DNA of 45,928 nt from JAGXLC01 sp041686375. GTDB lineage: Bacteria; Bacteroidota; Bacteroidia; Bacteroidales; UBA12077. Of the stretch, positions 8,291-17,210 are shown in pieces (positions within the stretch are counted from its first letter, which is position 1; each line of letters begins with the position of its first letter). A model generated the notes under the pieces. It worked only from the letters and a program-made list of their open reading frames with translations, was not told the DNA's origin and ran no database searches. Location of the stretch: NCBI GenBank assembly GCA_041686375.1, contig JAWLEB010000022.1, positions 1 to 45,928 on the forward strand, read 5' to 3'. A program made the translations under genes and the position numbers.

Positions 8291-8764
8291 CTATGTAAGT
8301 TTCTTTATAATACTTTTTTTATCGGGAAATTGTTCAAATAAATCTTGCTCAGAAAACATTTCAAAATCTTCAAAATGGAATCCCGGAGTCATATTACAGC
8401 TTACCAATGTAAAGGAATCAGGTTCCTGCACTAAAGCTCCAAAAATAGTTTGAGCCGGTACCAATAAAGACAAATGTTCATTTCTCTCAGGATCCAGACC
8501 CAATATATATTCTTCATAGTGCCCATTAGGGGTGAAAAAATAAAACGTCAGCGGTGAGCCGTAATGAAAATACCATATTTCATCGCACTGAAGGCGATGG
8601 AACTTAGAAACACGATCTGAAGGTAATAAATAAAAAATATTTGTAGCTAAACTACGTCCTTCATATTCCAGATCTTTTCTATATGTTTCCTTGTAAAAAC
8701 CACCTTCTGGATGTTCTTCTAAATTAAGCTGTTTAATCCAGTAATCAGCTTTTTCTTTATGCAT
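8291..8764 (-). CDS. Cupin_5 (DUF985) family protein
   Basis: A 157-residue single-domain cupin. The opening HPEGGFYKETYR (about 18-29) and later FHRLQCDEIWYFHYGSPL (about 56-73) are the marks of the DUF985/cupin_5 family, whose members resemble RmlC-like sugar epimerases and oxalate-type cupins. Near residues 110-135 it reads NMTPGFHFEDFEMF, another conserved block. The biochemical role of the family is not settled. The gene heads a two-gene unit with the ADP-ribosylglycohydrolase, 3 bases apart, which suggests a linked nucleotide- or sugar-related task. A TACCTTTG promoter element lies 27 bases upstream of the start. Confidence 0.85.
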   Translation of the reverse strand: MHKEKADYWIKQLNLEEHPEGGFYKETYRKDLEYEGRSLATNIFYLLPSDRVSKFHRLQCDEIWYFHYGSPLTFYFFTPNGHYEEYILGLDPERNEHLSLLVPAQTIFGALVQEPDSFTLVSCNMTPGFHFEDFEMFSEQDLFEQFPDKKSIIKKLT

Positions 8765-8791
8765 ATATCATTTTTTAAAATTATCAAAGCT

Positions 8792-8799
8792 CAAAGGTA
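8792..8799 (-). promoter_or_regulatory. Bacteroidota -7 element for the cupin_5/ADP-ribosylglycohydrolase operon
   Basis: TACCTTTG on the minus strand fits TAnnTTTG and lies 27 bases before the cupin start codon. Confidence 0.5.
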
Positions 8800-9003
8800 A
8801 TATAAAGAATTAATCTAAGAAAATTGGTATTTTTAGCTGTAATTTATATTTTAGGGGCCGAGAAGGAAATCTTATGGACAAGAGACACTGATTATGAAAG
8901 AGAAAATATTACCAACTTTATGAGATTTTTATATTTGACAACAATAAAGATTTTTGGAGGAAAGTAATCCGCAGGGAATGTTTGATAATAAAAACCGTTT
9001 TAA

Positions 9004-9306
9004 GTGGATAAGTTAACAAACAAAGCATATACTATATTAATTGCAGATGATAGCGAGCTGGATTTAATGTTTACTAAAAAGGTTTCACACACTTATAATA
9101 AACAATTTCAGATTCTGGCTCGTGATGGTTTGGAGGCATGTCAGAAGGCAATTGAAGAATATCCTGATATGATTCTAATAGATTTAGATATGCCAAAAAT
9201 AGGTGGTTTAACAGTCATTAAATTTCTTAAAAATAACTTCAGAACAAAAAACACTCCTGACATACCAAAAAAATATGGAATAAATATACCTGAAATGGAA
9301 AAGTAA
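9004..9306 (+). CDS. Truncated response-regulator receiver protein
   Basis: The product is 100 residues from a GTG start. It keeps the receiver N-terminal half: acidic pair in LIADDSELD (about 12-20), phosphoacceptor Asp in MILIDLDMPKIGG (about 56-68) and the beginning of helix 4 (FLKNNF). It stops where a full CheY-like domain would continue for about 25 residues with the conserved Thr/Ser and Lys (KP). I found no continuation in other frames before the next gene. It is either a decaying gene or a shortened domain. It lies 41 bases before the TPR-SpoIIE phosphatase gene and could have served as its input component. Confidence 0.6.
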   Translation: MDKLTNKAYTILIADDSELDLMFTKKVSHTYNKQFQILARDGLEACQKAIEEYPDMILIDLDMPKIGGLTVIKFLKNNFRTKNTPDIPKKYGINIPEMEK

Positions 9307-9347
9307 TTATGAACAAATTGATGATGTATTTTAATATATTTTAACCA

Positions 9348-11141
9348 TTGAAACAACAAACTATCATACTGTGCTTTTTATGCTTTTCTGCACTCATGTT
9401 GCAGGGAAATGTACTCTTTGCCCAGCTTGGAAAGGAGGACAAGCAAAATATAGATGAATACAAGCAACTCATAGAGCGGTATCATAAAGAAAATAATGAA
9501 ACAAAGGAACTAGAGTATAGTAACAAAATCGCATTTATTTACTGGCAAAACAATCTTTACGAAGAGGCAGTACAATATTTTACAAGAAGTCTTGAATTAA
9601 ACCAGCAAATGGGTAATCAGAATGGAATAAAATCCATAAGCTACTACCTGGGAATGATATATTCAGAACAGGATAAATTGGAAGAAGCCGTTGAAGCATT
9701 TGAGAGAGGAATTAAAATAAGCCGGGAACAAAAAATGAAGAACAGTATCGTTTCCGGGCTAATTAATCTGGCACAAGCATATCAAAATGCTGATAAATTT
9801 GAGCTGTCTAATGAGAATGCACACAAAGCGCTTGAAATAGCCCAGGAAATTGAAAATTTGGAGTTTATCCAAAGCTGCTATGGATTGCTTTCCGAAAATT
9901 ATAAGGAACTGGGTAATTCGGAAGAAAGCATGAAATATTTTGACCGTTATTCCTCAATAGACAAGCATCTTAAAAACAGGGAAATATCGAATATAAAAGA
10001 AGAAAAAGAAGGAGAAATTCTAAAAGCAATTACGGAAAAAAGCCAGACGGAAAAACAACTAGCTGAAGAACAAGGAATAAGAAAAAGAACTGAAGATAGC
10101 CTCACCAAAATAGCCAGAATCAACAGAGAAAGGCAGATGCAACTCGAAATGAATCAACTCGAACTGGAAAGAAAAAAAGCACAGCTAAAACTGGAAAAGA
10201 CAATCAGGCAGGGACTTCTATTGGTGATTGCAATTTCAATCATTTTTTCAATTCTTCTCTTCTACTTTTACAAGCAGAAAAAAGAAGCTTACAAATTATT
10301 GGAAAAGCAGCATAAGAAAATAAATGAACAAAACATTAAAATACAGGAACAAAACACCAAACTCAATGACAGCATAAATTATGCACAAAATATTCAGCAA
10401 GCTATTTTACCTGTGCAATCTGAACTAAATAAAAATTTTGAAACATTCACCATCTATAAACCCAAGGATGTTGTGAGTGGAGATTTTTACTGGTATACGG
10501 AAGTTAACAATTCACCTGGTGTCTTGGAGAAAGTTTTTCTTGCTGTTGTTGACTGCACAGGCCATGGCGTTCCTGGCGCATTTATGTCAATGATAGGAAA
10601 CCGAATATTTAATGAATTAATAAATGAAAAAAATATTTATGAGCCTTCACAAATATTATACTATCTGAACCAATATATAATCGAAGCCCTCAAGCAAAAA
10701 CACACAGATAATACAGATGGAATGGATGTATGCTTAATTGTTATTGATATGGATCATTCAAAAGAAAAAAGAGCCTACTTTGCCGGCGCTAAAAGGCCTC
10801 TGTATATTTTTTCTCTGGAAGATAAAAGTCTGAATAAAATAAAAGGCGACAGAAACTCTATAGGAGGAATAACAAGGAACAAAGCAGAAAAGAAATTTTC
10901 AACTCGAGAATTTACACTGAAAGAAGGTGATATGATCTACCTAAGCTCAGATGGAATGGTTGATCAGGTTAACGTAGCCGGGAAAAGATTTGGCTCCAGG
11001 CGATTTCAAAGTTTAATTCAGCAAAATGGCGAACAACCTTTATCATACCAAAAAACCATTCTTGAAGAAGAATTCGAAAAATTTAAAACCAATACAGCGC
11101 AGAGAGATGATGTAACGATAATTGGAGCAAAAGTTATTTGA
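9348..11141 (+). CDS. Membrane-anchored TPR-SpoIIE (PP2C-type) serine/threonine phosphatase
   Basis: A 597-residue protein from a TTG start; upstream ATGs in frame are cut off by a stop, and a clear signal peptide follows (residues 1-26, ending LFAQ). Order: TPR repeats about 55-205, coiled coil 205-285, one membrane span 289-308, second coiled coil to about 345, then the SpoIIE/PP2C phosphatase. The last carries SINYAQNIQQAILP (342-355), VSGDFYW (376-382), the metal-binding DCTGHGVPGAFM (402-413) and a late SSDGMVDQ. Periplasmic TPRs would sense a signal and control the cytoplasmic phosphatase. The SiaB- and SiaC-like genes that follow make this the likely SiaA counterpart, dephosphorylating the SiaC-like protein. 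Confidence 0.9.
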   Translation: MKQQTIILCFLCFSALMLQGNVLFAQLGKEDKQNIDEYKQLIERYHKENNETKELEYSNKIAFIYWQNNLYEEAVQYFTRSLELNQQMGNQNGIKSISYYLGMIYSEQDKLEEAVEAFERGIKISREQKMKNSIVSGLINLAQAYQNADKFELSNENAHKALEIAQEIENLEFIQSCYGLLSENYKELGNSEESMKYFDRYSSIDKHLKNREISNIKEEKEGEILKAITEKSQTEKQLAEEQGIRKRTEDSLTKIARINRERQMQLEMNQLELERKKAQLKLEKTIRQGLLLVIAISIIFSILLFYFYKQKKEAYKLLEKQHKKINEQNIKIQEQNTKLNDSINYAQNIQQAILPVQSELNKNFETFTIYKPKDVVSGDFYWYTEVNNSPGVLEKVFLAVVDCTGHGVPGAFMSMIGNRIFNELINEKNIYEPSQILYYLNQYIIEALKQKHTDNTDGMDVCLIVIDMDHSKEKRAYFAGAKRPLYIFSLEDKSLNKIKGDRNSIGGITRNKAEKKFSTREFTLKEGDMIYLSSDGMVDQVNVAGKRFGSRRFQSLIQQNGEQPLSYQKTILEEEFEKFKTNTAQRDDVTIIGAKVI

Positions 11142-11142
11142 T

Positions 11143-11691
11143 ATGGTTAAAACCAATAAGAATTTAAAATCCCCGCTTATAAGGTCATCACACAATTTAC
11201 TTTCATATGAAGGGCCTTTTTTTATTGATTTGCTAACAATTTTTGGCAATTACATCAAAATATATTTACAAAATAATTGTAATGCACAAAAAAAATTATT
11301 CAAAATATATGTCGAACTCGCTCAAAACGTTGCGTTCTACTCAGAGGAATTTCATATTTTAAAAAATGAAAACAAAAAAATTGGTATAGGCGAGATGAAT
11401 CTTAAAGAAACAGATGGTGAATTCAGATTTACTACCCGAAATTTAGTAAAAGCCAAAGATGCCAGTATACTCTCACAACGATGTGAAATTATTAATAATT
11501 CTAACTTAGAGCAATTAAAGGAACTCAAAAGGGAGTTGAGAACTAGCTCTCCCGGAGAAAAATACGGAGCGCGTATTGGTTTGGTGCAAGCCAAACTTAT
11601 TTCCAAAAATAATATAGAATATAGTTTATTGAAAACAAATAAAAATTATTCAATTTTTAAAATAACAGCAAAAATCAACAATAATGGATAA
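11143..11691 (+). CDS. SiaB-like protein kinase (DUF6272)
   Basis: A 182-residue protein starting at an ATG one base after the phosphatase stop. An upstream TTG at 11122 would overlap the phosphatase and is less likely. LLSYEGPFFIDLLTIFGNYI (about 19-38) and LFKIYVELAQNVAFYSEE (about 52-69) mark the SiaB/DUF6272 family, a GHKL-like fold related to anti-sigma kinases. Its ELAQN corresponds to the ATP/Mg helix containing the essential Asn. TSSPGEKYGARIGLVQAK near 143-160 resembles the G-box region. In Pseudomonas, SiaB phosphorylates SiaC and the SiaA phosphatase reverses this. The 8-base overlap with the next gene implies translational coupling and fixed stoichiometry. Confidence 0.85.
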   Translation: MVKTNKNLKSPLIRSSHNLLSYEGPFFIDLLTIFGNYIKIYLQNNCNAQKKLFKIYVELAQNVAFYSEEFHILKNENKKIGIGEMNLKETDGEFRFTTRNLVKAKDASILSQRCEIINNSNLEQLKELKRELRTSSPGEKYGARIGLVQAKLISKNNIEYSLLKTNKNYSIFKITAKINNNG

Positions 11692-12067
11692 TATTATAAT
11701 TAACAGGTCGCCTGCAAAACCATACTTCCCAAGTATTAACTTTGATTATGAAAAGGGAATATGTGAGATAATTGGTGAATCCTATATGGAAGAAGCTTAT
11801 AAATTTTATATCCCTTTAATAGAATGGATAAAAGAATTTACAGAAAATGAAAACAGAAAGCTCACGTTGAATATTAAACTTATTTATTTTAATACAAGTA
11901 CTACAAAATGTTTGCTCGACATTTTTGAATTAATGAAAAAATACAAACTAAAAAATAAAAAAACAGAAATTAACTGGTATTATGACAAAGATGATCCGGA
12001 TATGGTTGATGAGGTCAAAGACTTTGAAAAAGAGGCAGACGTATCTATAAATATATTGAAAATCTAA
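11684..12067 (+). CDS. SiaC-like regulatory phosphoprotein (DUF1987)
   Basis: A 127-residue protein with the DUF1987 pattern: SPAKPYFPSINFDYEKGICEI at the N-terminus, GESYMEEAYKFY at about 31-42, then the strand NIKLIYFNTSTTKCLLDI (63-80). SiaC of Pseudomonas is switched by phosphorylation of a Thr in this region (Thr68), so Thr71, Thr73 or Thr74 here is the candidate site, with a STAS-like placement. Unphosphorylated SiaC binds and activates the diguanylate cyclase SiaD. No GGDEF gene occurs in this window, so the output partner here is unknown. It is the last gene of the three-gene unit. Confidence 0.87.
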   Translation: MDNIIINRSPAKPYFPSINFDYEKGICEIIGESYMEEAYKFYIPLIEWIKEFTENENRKLTLNIKLIYFNTSTTKCLLDIFELMKKYKLKNKKTEINWYYDKDDPDMVDEVKDFEKEADVSINILKI

Positions 12068-12408
12068 TCCTTCACCATTATAATTCCAGAGATTTTTCCT
12101 CTTTGCAATATGTCAGGTTCGATCAGGACTCCCTAGTATAAAAATCTTCATGAAAATTTTCTTATCCTTCTCAAAAGAAGCAATCAATTCATATTAATAC
12201 TACATCTGGAACGTTTGAAATTAAAACAATATACCAGGGGTAAATTTTTCAAACTTCTGTTTATATAAATTTTATCATTGGTCAGCATCTGTTGGCGTGA
12301 ATTTGTTCCCCTTACAATAAAAAAATTCAGATAAATTTAAATATATTTGCAGTTCGGACATAATTAAAACACAGTAATAATCAACAAATTAAAAAAAACA
12401 TAACAAAA
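12068..12408. other. Intergenic leader region before ppdK
   Basis: I see no gene or convincing RNA structure in this AT-rich 341-base stretch. Its only recognisable element is the TATATTTG promoter motif near 12342. No terminator with a U tract is evident after the SiaC-like gene, so read-through into ppdK is possible. Confidence 0.4.
12342..12349 (+). promoter_or_regulatory. Bacteroidota -7 promoter element for ppdK
   Basis: TATATTTG matches TAnnTTTG exactly. It would give a leader of about 50 bases before the ppdK ATG. A -33 TTG at 17-23 bases is not obvious. Confidence 0.5.
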
Positions 12409-15141
12409 ATGACCAAAGTAAAAAGAGTCTACAGTTTCGGAAATAAAAAGGCAGAAGGAAATACCAAGATGAAAAATCTTCTTGGTGGAAAAGGTGCTAA
12501 CCTTGCAGAAATGAATTCTATTGGAGTCCCTGTACCTCCTGGTTTCACTATCACCACTGACGTATGTACAGAATATAATAAAGTAGGAGCAGAAAAAATT
12601 AAAGAACTTCTCAATGAAGACGTTCAAAAAGAAATTAAAAAAATTGAAGAACTAACAAACACAAAATTTGGCAGTAATGAATCCCCCTGCCTGGTGTCAG
12701 TTCGCTCAGGAGCAAGAGTATCAATGCCGGGTATGATGGACACAGTGCTCAACCTTGGACTTAATAATGAAGCAGTAGAAGGCTTGATCAAAAAAACAAA
12801 TAACCCAAGATTCGCATGGGATTCCTACAGGAGATTTATTCAGATGTACGGCGATGTGGTTATGGGTCTTAAACCCGAATCAAAAGAAGATACTGATCCT
12901 TTTGAAGAAATCATAGAAAAAAAGAAAGAAGAGAGAGAAGTAGAAAAAGATGTTGATCTTACTACAGAAGACCTTCAGGATTTAGTGAAAGAGTTCAAAG
13001 CCGTTATTAAGAAAAGATTAAACAGAGAATTCCCGACAGATCCATGGGATCAATTATGGGGTGCAATTCTTGCAGTATTTGATTCATGGAATAATGACAG
13101 AGCAAAATATTACAGGCAAATAAATAAAATACCTGAAGAATGGGGAACAGCAGTAACTGTTCAGGCCATGGTATTCGGTAACATGGGTGAAAATTCTGGT
13201 ACAGGCGTAGCATTTACAAGAGATGCAGCTACAGGAGAGAATGTATTCAATGGTGAATATTTAATGAATGCGCAGGGGGAAGATGTCGTTGCCGGTACTC
13301 GCACACCTCAACAAATCACCAAAGAAGGTTCCCAAAGATGGGCTAAACTGCAGGGTATATCTGAAGAAGAAAGGAAAAAAGTTTATCCGTCATTAGAAGA
13401 ATCTTTCCCTGAAATTTATAAAGAACTGTATGAAATTCAGGACAAGCTTGAAATGCATTATAAAGATATGCAAGACCTTGAGTTTACTATTCAGGAAGGT
13501 AAACTATGGTTGCTGCAAACGCGAAATGGTAAAAGAACAGGAGCGGCTATGGTCAAAATAGCTATGGATATGCTGGATGATGGAATTATTGATGAAAAAT
13601 TAGCAGTACTGAGAAATGAGCCAAACAAACTTGAGGAATTACTTCATCCCGTCTTTGATCCTAAAGAATTGAAAACAACAACAACAATTGCAAAAGGATT
13701 ACCAGCCTCACCAGGAGCTGCAACGGGTCAATTGGTTTTCTTTGCTGATGATGCGGAAAAATGGGGTGACGAAGGTAAGAGGGTTATTCTGGCAAGGATA
13801 GAAACTTCCCCGGAAGATCTCAAAGGAATGAATGTTGCTAAAGGTATTTTGACCGCACGTGGAGGAATGACTTCTCATGCTGCTGTTGTTGCAAGAGGTA
13901 TGGGCAAATGCTGTGTATCAGGAGCCGGAACTATTCAAATCAACTACAGGAAAAAGACAATGACTATTGATGGAAAGGTCTTCAACGAAGGCGACTGGAT
14001 TTCATTGAATGGTACCACTGGCGAAGTATACGAAGGAAAAGTTCCAACACATGATCCTGAATTAAGCGGCAACTTTGCTAAGCTCATGGAACTTACCAAT
14101 AAATACACCCAAATGTTAGTCAGAACAAATGCTGACACTCCCAAAGATTCAAAAATCGCCAGAAAATTTGGTGCAAGAGGAATCGGACTTTGCCGTACGG
14201 AACACATGTTCTTTGAAGGAGACAGAATCACGGCCATGAGAGAGATGATTCTTGCAACCAATGAAGAAGGCAGAAGAAAAGCATTATTCAAACTTCTCCC
14301 TATGCAAAGAGAAGATTTTGAAGGAATATTTGAAGCCATGCAAGATCTACCAGTTACAATCAGGCTGCTGGATCCACCTTTGCATGAATTTGTTCCACAT
14401 GAAGAAAAAAATCAGAAGCAAATGGCTGAAACGCTCGGTGTGAGTCTGGAAGAAGTTAAAAAAACTGTGGATTCACTGCATGAAATGAACCCAATGCTGG
14501 GTCACCGGGGATGCCGATTAGGAAATACATATCCGGAAATAACAGAAATGCAAGCCAGGGCAATTATTGAGGCCGCACTAAACCTAAAGAAAAAAGGAAT
14601 TAAAACACTTCCCGAAATAATGATCCCACTTACAGGAACCTTTGAAGAGATGAAAATGCAGGAAGAAATTGTACGTAATACCGCAAATGAAGTGTTTGAA
14701 GAATTCAATGATAAAATTGAATACCTTGTTGGAACTATGATTGAAGTTCCAAGAGCAGCCCTGACAGCAGATAAAATTGCAGAATCAGCTGAATTTTTCT
14801 CCTTTGGAACCAATGACCTGACGCAAATGACCTTTGGTTATTCACGGGATGATGCCGGCAAATTCCTGCCTGTATACCTCAATAAAGGAATTCTTAAGAA
14901 TGATCCTTTCCAGGTTCTGGACCAGGAGGGCGTAGGACAACTGGTTGAGATGGGAACGAAAAAAGGCAGAACAACAAAAAAAGATCTAAAAGTAGGAATA
15001 TGCGGAGAGCATGGTGGAGAACCAAGTTCAGTGGAATTTTGCCACACTGTGGGTATGAATTATGTGAGCTGCTCTCCATACAGAGTACCAATTGCCAGGC
15101 TAGCTTCTGCCCAGGCTGCAATTAAAGAACAAGAAAAATAA
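12409..15141 (+). CDS. ppdK: Pyruvate, phosphate dikinase
   Basis: A full-length 910-residue enzyme that interconverts pyruvate + ATP + Pi and PEP + AMP + PPi in the cytoplasm. The N-terminal ATP-grasp domain begins with LGGKGANLAEMNSIGVPVPP, includes SVRSGARVSMPGMMDT and GTAVTVQAMVFGNMG, and ends QTRNGKRTG. The central swivel domain has the phosphohistidine signature TARGGMTSHAAVVARGMG with His490. The C-terminal PEP-binding barrel contains GIGLCRTEHMFF, SFGTNDLTQMTFG and GICGEHGG, whose Cys is the catalytic acid. A Lys/Glu-rich insert sits near 165-185. In anaerobic Bacteroidota the enzyme can run toward pyruvate for ATP gain or toward PEP for gluconeogenesis. A hairpin terminator follows, and pckA is the next gene. 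Confidence 0.97.
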   Translation: MTKVKRVYSFGNKKAEGNTKMKNLLGGKGANLAEMNSIGVPVPPGFTITTDVCTEYNKVGAEKIKELLNEDVQKEIKKIEELTNTKFGSNESPCLVSVRSGARVSMPGMMDTVLNLGLNNEAVEGLIKKTNNPRFAWDSYRRFIQMYGDVVMGLKPESKEDTDPFEEIIEKKKEEREVEKDVDLTTEDLQDLVKEFKAVIKKRLNREFPTDPWDQLWGAILAVFDSWNNDRAKYYRQINKIPEEWGTAVTVQAMVFGNMGENSGTGVAFTRDAATGENVFNGEYLMNAQGEDVVAGTRTPQQITKEGSQRWAKLQGISEEERKKVYPSLEESFPEIYKELYEIQDKLEMHYKDMQDLEFTIQEGKLWLLQTRNGKRTGAAMVKIAMDMLDDGIIDEKLAVLRNEPNKLEELLHPVFDPKELKTTTTIAKGLPASPGAATGQLVFFADDAEKWGDEGKRVILARIETSPEDLKGMNVAKGILTARGGMTSHAAVVARGMGKCCVSGAGTIQINYRKKTMTIDGKVFNEGDWISLNGTTGEVYEGKVPTHDPELSGNFAKLMELTNKYTQMLVRTNADTPKDSKIARKFGARGIGLCRTEHMFFEGDRITAMREMILATNEEGRRKALFKLLPMQREDFEGIFEAMQDLPVTIRLLDPPLHEFVPHEEKNQKQMAETLGVSLEEVKKTVDSLHEMNPMLGHRGCRLGNTYPEITEMQARAIIEAALNLKKKGIKTLPEIMIPLTGTFEEMKMQEEIVRNTANEVFEEFNDKIEYLVGTMIEVPRAALTADKIAESAEFFSFGTNDLTQMTFGYSRDDAGKFLPVYLNKGILKNDPFQVLDQEGVGQLVEMGTKKGRTTKKDLKVGICGEHGGEPSSVEFCHTVGMNYVSCSPYRVPIARLASAQAAIKEQEK

Positions 15142-15169
15142 CTACACTAACAATTACAATAATTATTCA

Positions 15170-15195
15170 GAGGGTTGTAGGTTTCTACAGCCCTC
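15170..15195 (+). terminator. Hairpin terminator after ppdK
   Basis: GAGGGTTGTAG (15170-15180) pairs with CTACAGCCCTC (15185-15195) around a GTTT loop. The 11-bp stem has one G-U pair. The following CAGTTTGTTGG is only moderately U-rich. Confidence 0.65.
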
Positions 15196-15402
15196 AGTTT
15201 GTTGGATGATAAATTAAATTTACGCTATTTTAACGGGCTTTTATTTAACGAATAGTATTATTAACTTAGCCATATTTAATACATATTATACCAGTGGCTA
15301 ATATAATTGCTCGGTTGCGAAATACAAGATTTTTTTTTATTATAGGGATACCATTTTTGTTGAAAATTTTGATAAAAAACAAATAATAAAAAATATATAC
15401 AA

Positions 15403-17064
15403 ATGGAACAACAAACTGAAATTGAATTAAAAAATAAAATTATTTCACTTGCAGAAAATGCTGAAAATGTTTTCAATAATCCTGAGAGAAAAAAACTTAT
15501 CCAGGAGGCTCTAAATAAAAAAGAAGCTATAATTTCTGAGAGCGGAGCATTAGCAACCTGGACACCAAAAGAATCAACCGGAAGAAGTCCAAAAGATACG
15601 GTGATAGTTAAAAGGGGCAAAAGTCAAAGTACTATAGACTGGGATTCTCCAAATAACATTCCAATTGATGAAGAAACCTTTAAAATGGCATTGGAAGATG
15701 CCCGGAAATTACTGAAAAAAAAGAAAAAAATCTATGCTACAGACAGAATTATTGGTGCAGACCCATCATTTGCTTTACCGGTGAGAACTATAACAGATCA
15801 CGCTTTAACTGCACTTTTTACTGACAATATGTTCAGACCAGTTCAAGAAAGGATTGAAAGCAGTGTTTTTTATGAGACGCCTTTTACCCTCATTACATTA
15901 CCTTATGATAAACTCAACCGAAAACGCTTTCAGGGAAAACTAAGAAAACTTCCAGACGGGCAAACTACAAATATGATAGTAGCTATGGATTTCGATCACC
16001 GAATTGGTATCATTATTGGTTCAGCTTACCTGGGTAGTGTTAAAAAACTTATGTTTACCGTAATGAATTATTATCTGCCCTTTGAAAATATACTACCCTT
16101 GCACTGCTCGGCCAATGAAGGTCCAAATGGAGATTCCGCTCTGTTATTGGGATTATCAGGAACAGGTAAAACCACCCTTTCAGCAGATCCGAGCCGGGCT
16201 CTACTTGGAGATGACGAACATGGATGGGGTGATGAAGGAATAGCCAATTTTGAAAACGGATGCTATGCAAAAATGATTGACATAGATCCTTCAAGGGAAC
16301 CGGAAATATATAATGCAGTAATGCATAAAGACGATTACTTAAATCATGGAGCAATAGTGGAAAATGCTATGATTTATCCAAATGGGCAATTTGACTTTTC
16401 TGATGATCGTTTTACTCCAAATTCAAGAGCATCATATCTATTGGATTATCTGCAGAATATTAAAAAAGAGTCTACTTCTGGTCACCCCAAAACTATTCTT
16501 TTTCTAACTGCTGATGCATACGGAGTTCTTCCTCCAATATCAAAACTTAATGCAGACCAGGCGATGTTTTGGTTCTTAATGGGGTACACAAGTAAACTGG
16601 CAGGAACAGAAACAGGGATAACAGAACCACAAGCCACATTTTCAAGATTTTTTGGACAACCTTTTATGCCAGCCAATCCCGATATCTACTCCAATATGCT
16701 TGGACAAAAAATGGAGAAACACAATACTAAAGCTTATCTGATAAATACAGGCTGGACTGGGGGACCATATGGCACAGGGGAACGAATAGATATAAAATAT
16801 ACCCGTAAAATGGTGGATGCTGCATTAAATGGCACAATTGACAGTGGGCATTTCAATTATGATAAACTTTTCCATCTTGACATTCCTGTAAAATGTACGG
16901 GTGTTCCTGATAAAATACTTATTCCTCGCAATACATGGGAAGACAAGAAAGCTTATGATAAACAAGCAAAAAAACTGGCCAATGAATTTCAAGCTGCATT
17001 TGAAAAAGCATATGGCAAGAAAAACATTAAGGAAAGTGTGAGAAAACAATGCCCTGGAAAATAA
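15403..17064 (+). CDS. pckA: Phosphoenolpyruvate carboxykinase (ATP)
   Basis: A 553-residue ATP-type PEPCK, interconverting oxaloacetate + ATP and PEP + CO2 + ADP. Visible signatures: TGRSPKDTVIV near 58-68, the kinase-1a loop GLSGTGKT (250-257) with its Lys, the kinase-2 block LLGDDEHGW soon after, GHPKTILFLTADAYGVLPP, and the adenine-binding YLINTGWTGGPYGTGERI. Length is slightly above the usual 530-540 because of a helical N-terminal extension of about 30 residues. In fermentative Bacteroidota this enzyme usually fixes CO2 on PEP, generating ATP on the route to succinate and propionate. With ppdK immediately upstream it forms a PEP-pyruvate-oxaloacetate node. The gap of 260 bases and the intervening terminator suggest its own promoter. 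Confidence 0.97.
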   Translation: MEQQTEIELKNKIISLAENAENVFNNPERKKLIQEALNKKEAIISESGALATWTPKESTGRSPKDTVIVKRGKSQSTIDWDSPNNIPIDEETFKMALEDARKLLKKKKKIYATDRIIGADPSFALPVRTITDHALTALFTDNMFRPVQERIESSVFYETPFTLITLPYDKLNRKRFQGKLRKLPDGQTTNMIVAMDFDHRIGIIIGSAYLGSVKKLMFTVMNYYLPFENILPLHCSANEGPNGDSALLLGLSGTGKTTLSADPSRALLGDDEHGWGDEGIANFENGCYAKMIDIDPSREPEIYNAVMHKDDYLNHGAIVENAMIYPNGQFDFSDDRFTPNSRASYLLDYLQNIKKESTSGHPKTILFLTADAYGVLPPISKLNADQAMFWFLMGYTSKLAGTETGITEPQATFSRFFGQPFMPANPDIYSNMLGQKMEKHNTKAYLINTGWTGGPYGTGERIDIKYTRKMVDAALNGTIDSGHFNYDKLFHLDIPVKCTGVPDKILIPRNTWEDKKAYDKQAKKLANEFQAAFEKAYGKKNIKESVRKQCPGK

Positions 17065-17210
17065 GTTGCTAAATTTGGAGTTTTATTTACAGGGTTTTAT
17101 AGTATAAAAACTTCCTTATTAATATAAGAAACACAGTTTAGTAAAGTTTTAGATTCACAGGATAATTATTTTCATTATCTTGCGACCGAAAATTAAGGAG
17201 GACATAAAAC

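Noticed and set aside
17095..17109. TTTTATA-G-TATAAAA palindrome after pckA as a terminator
   Set aside because: AT-only stem of 7 pairs with a 1-base loop cannot form a stable hairpin.
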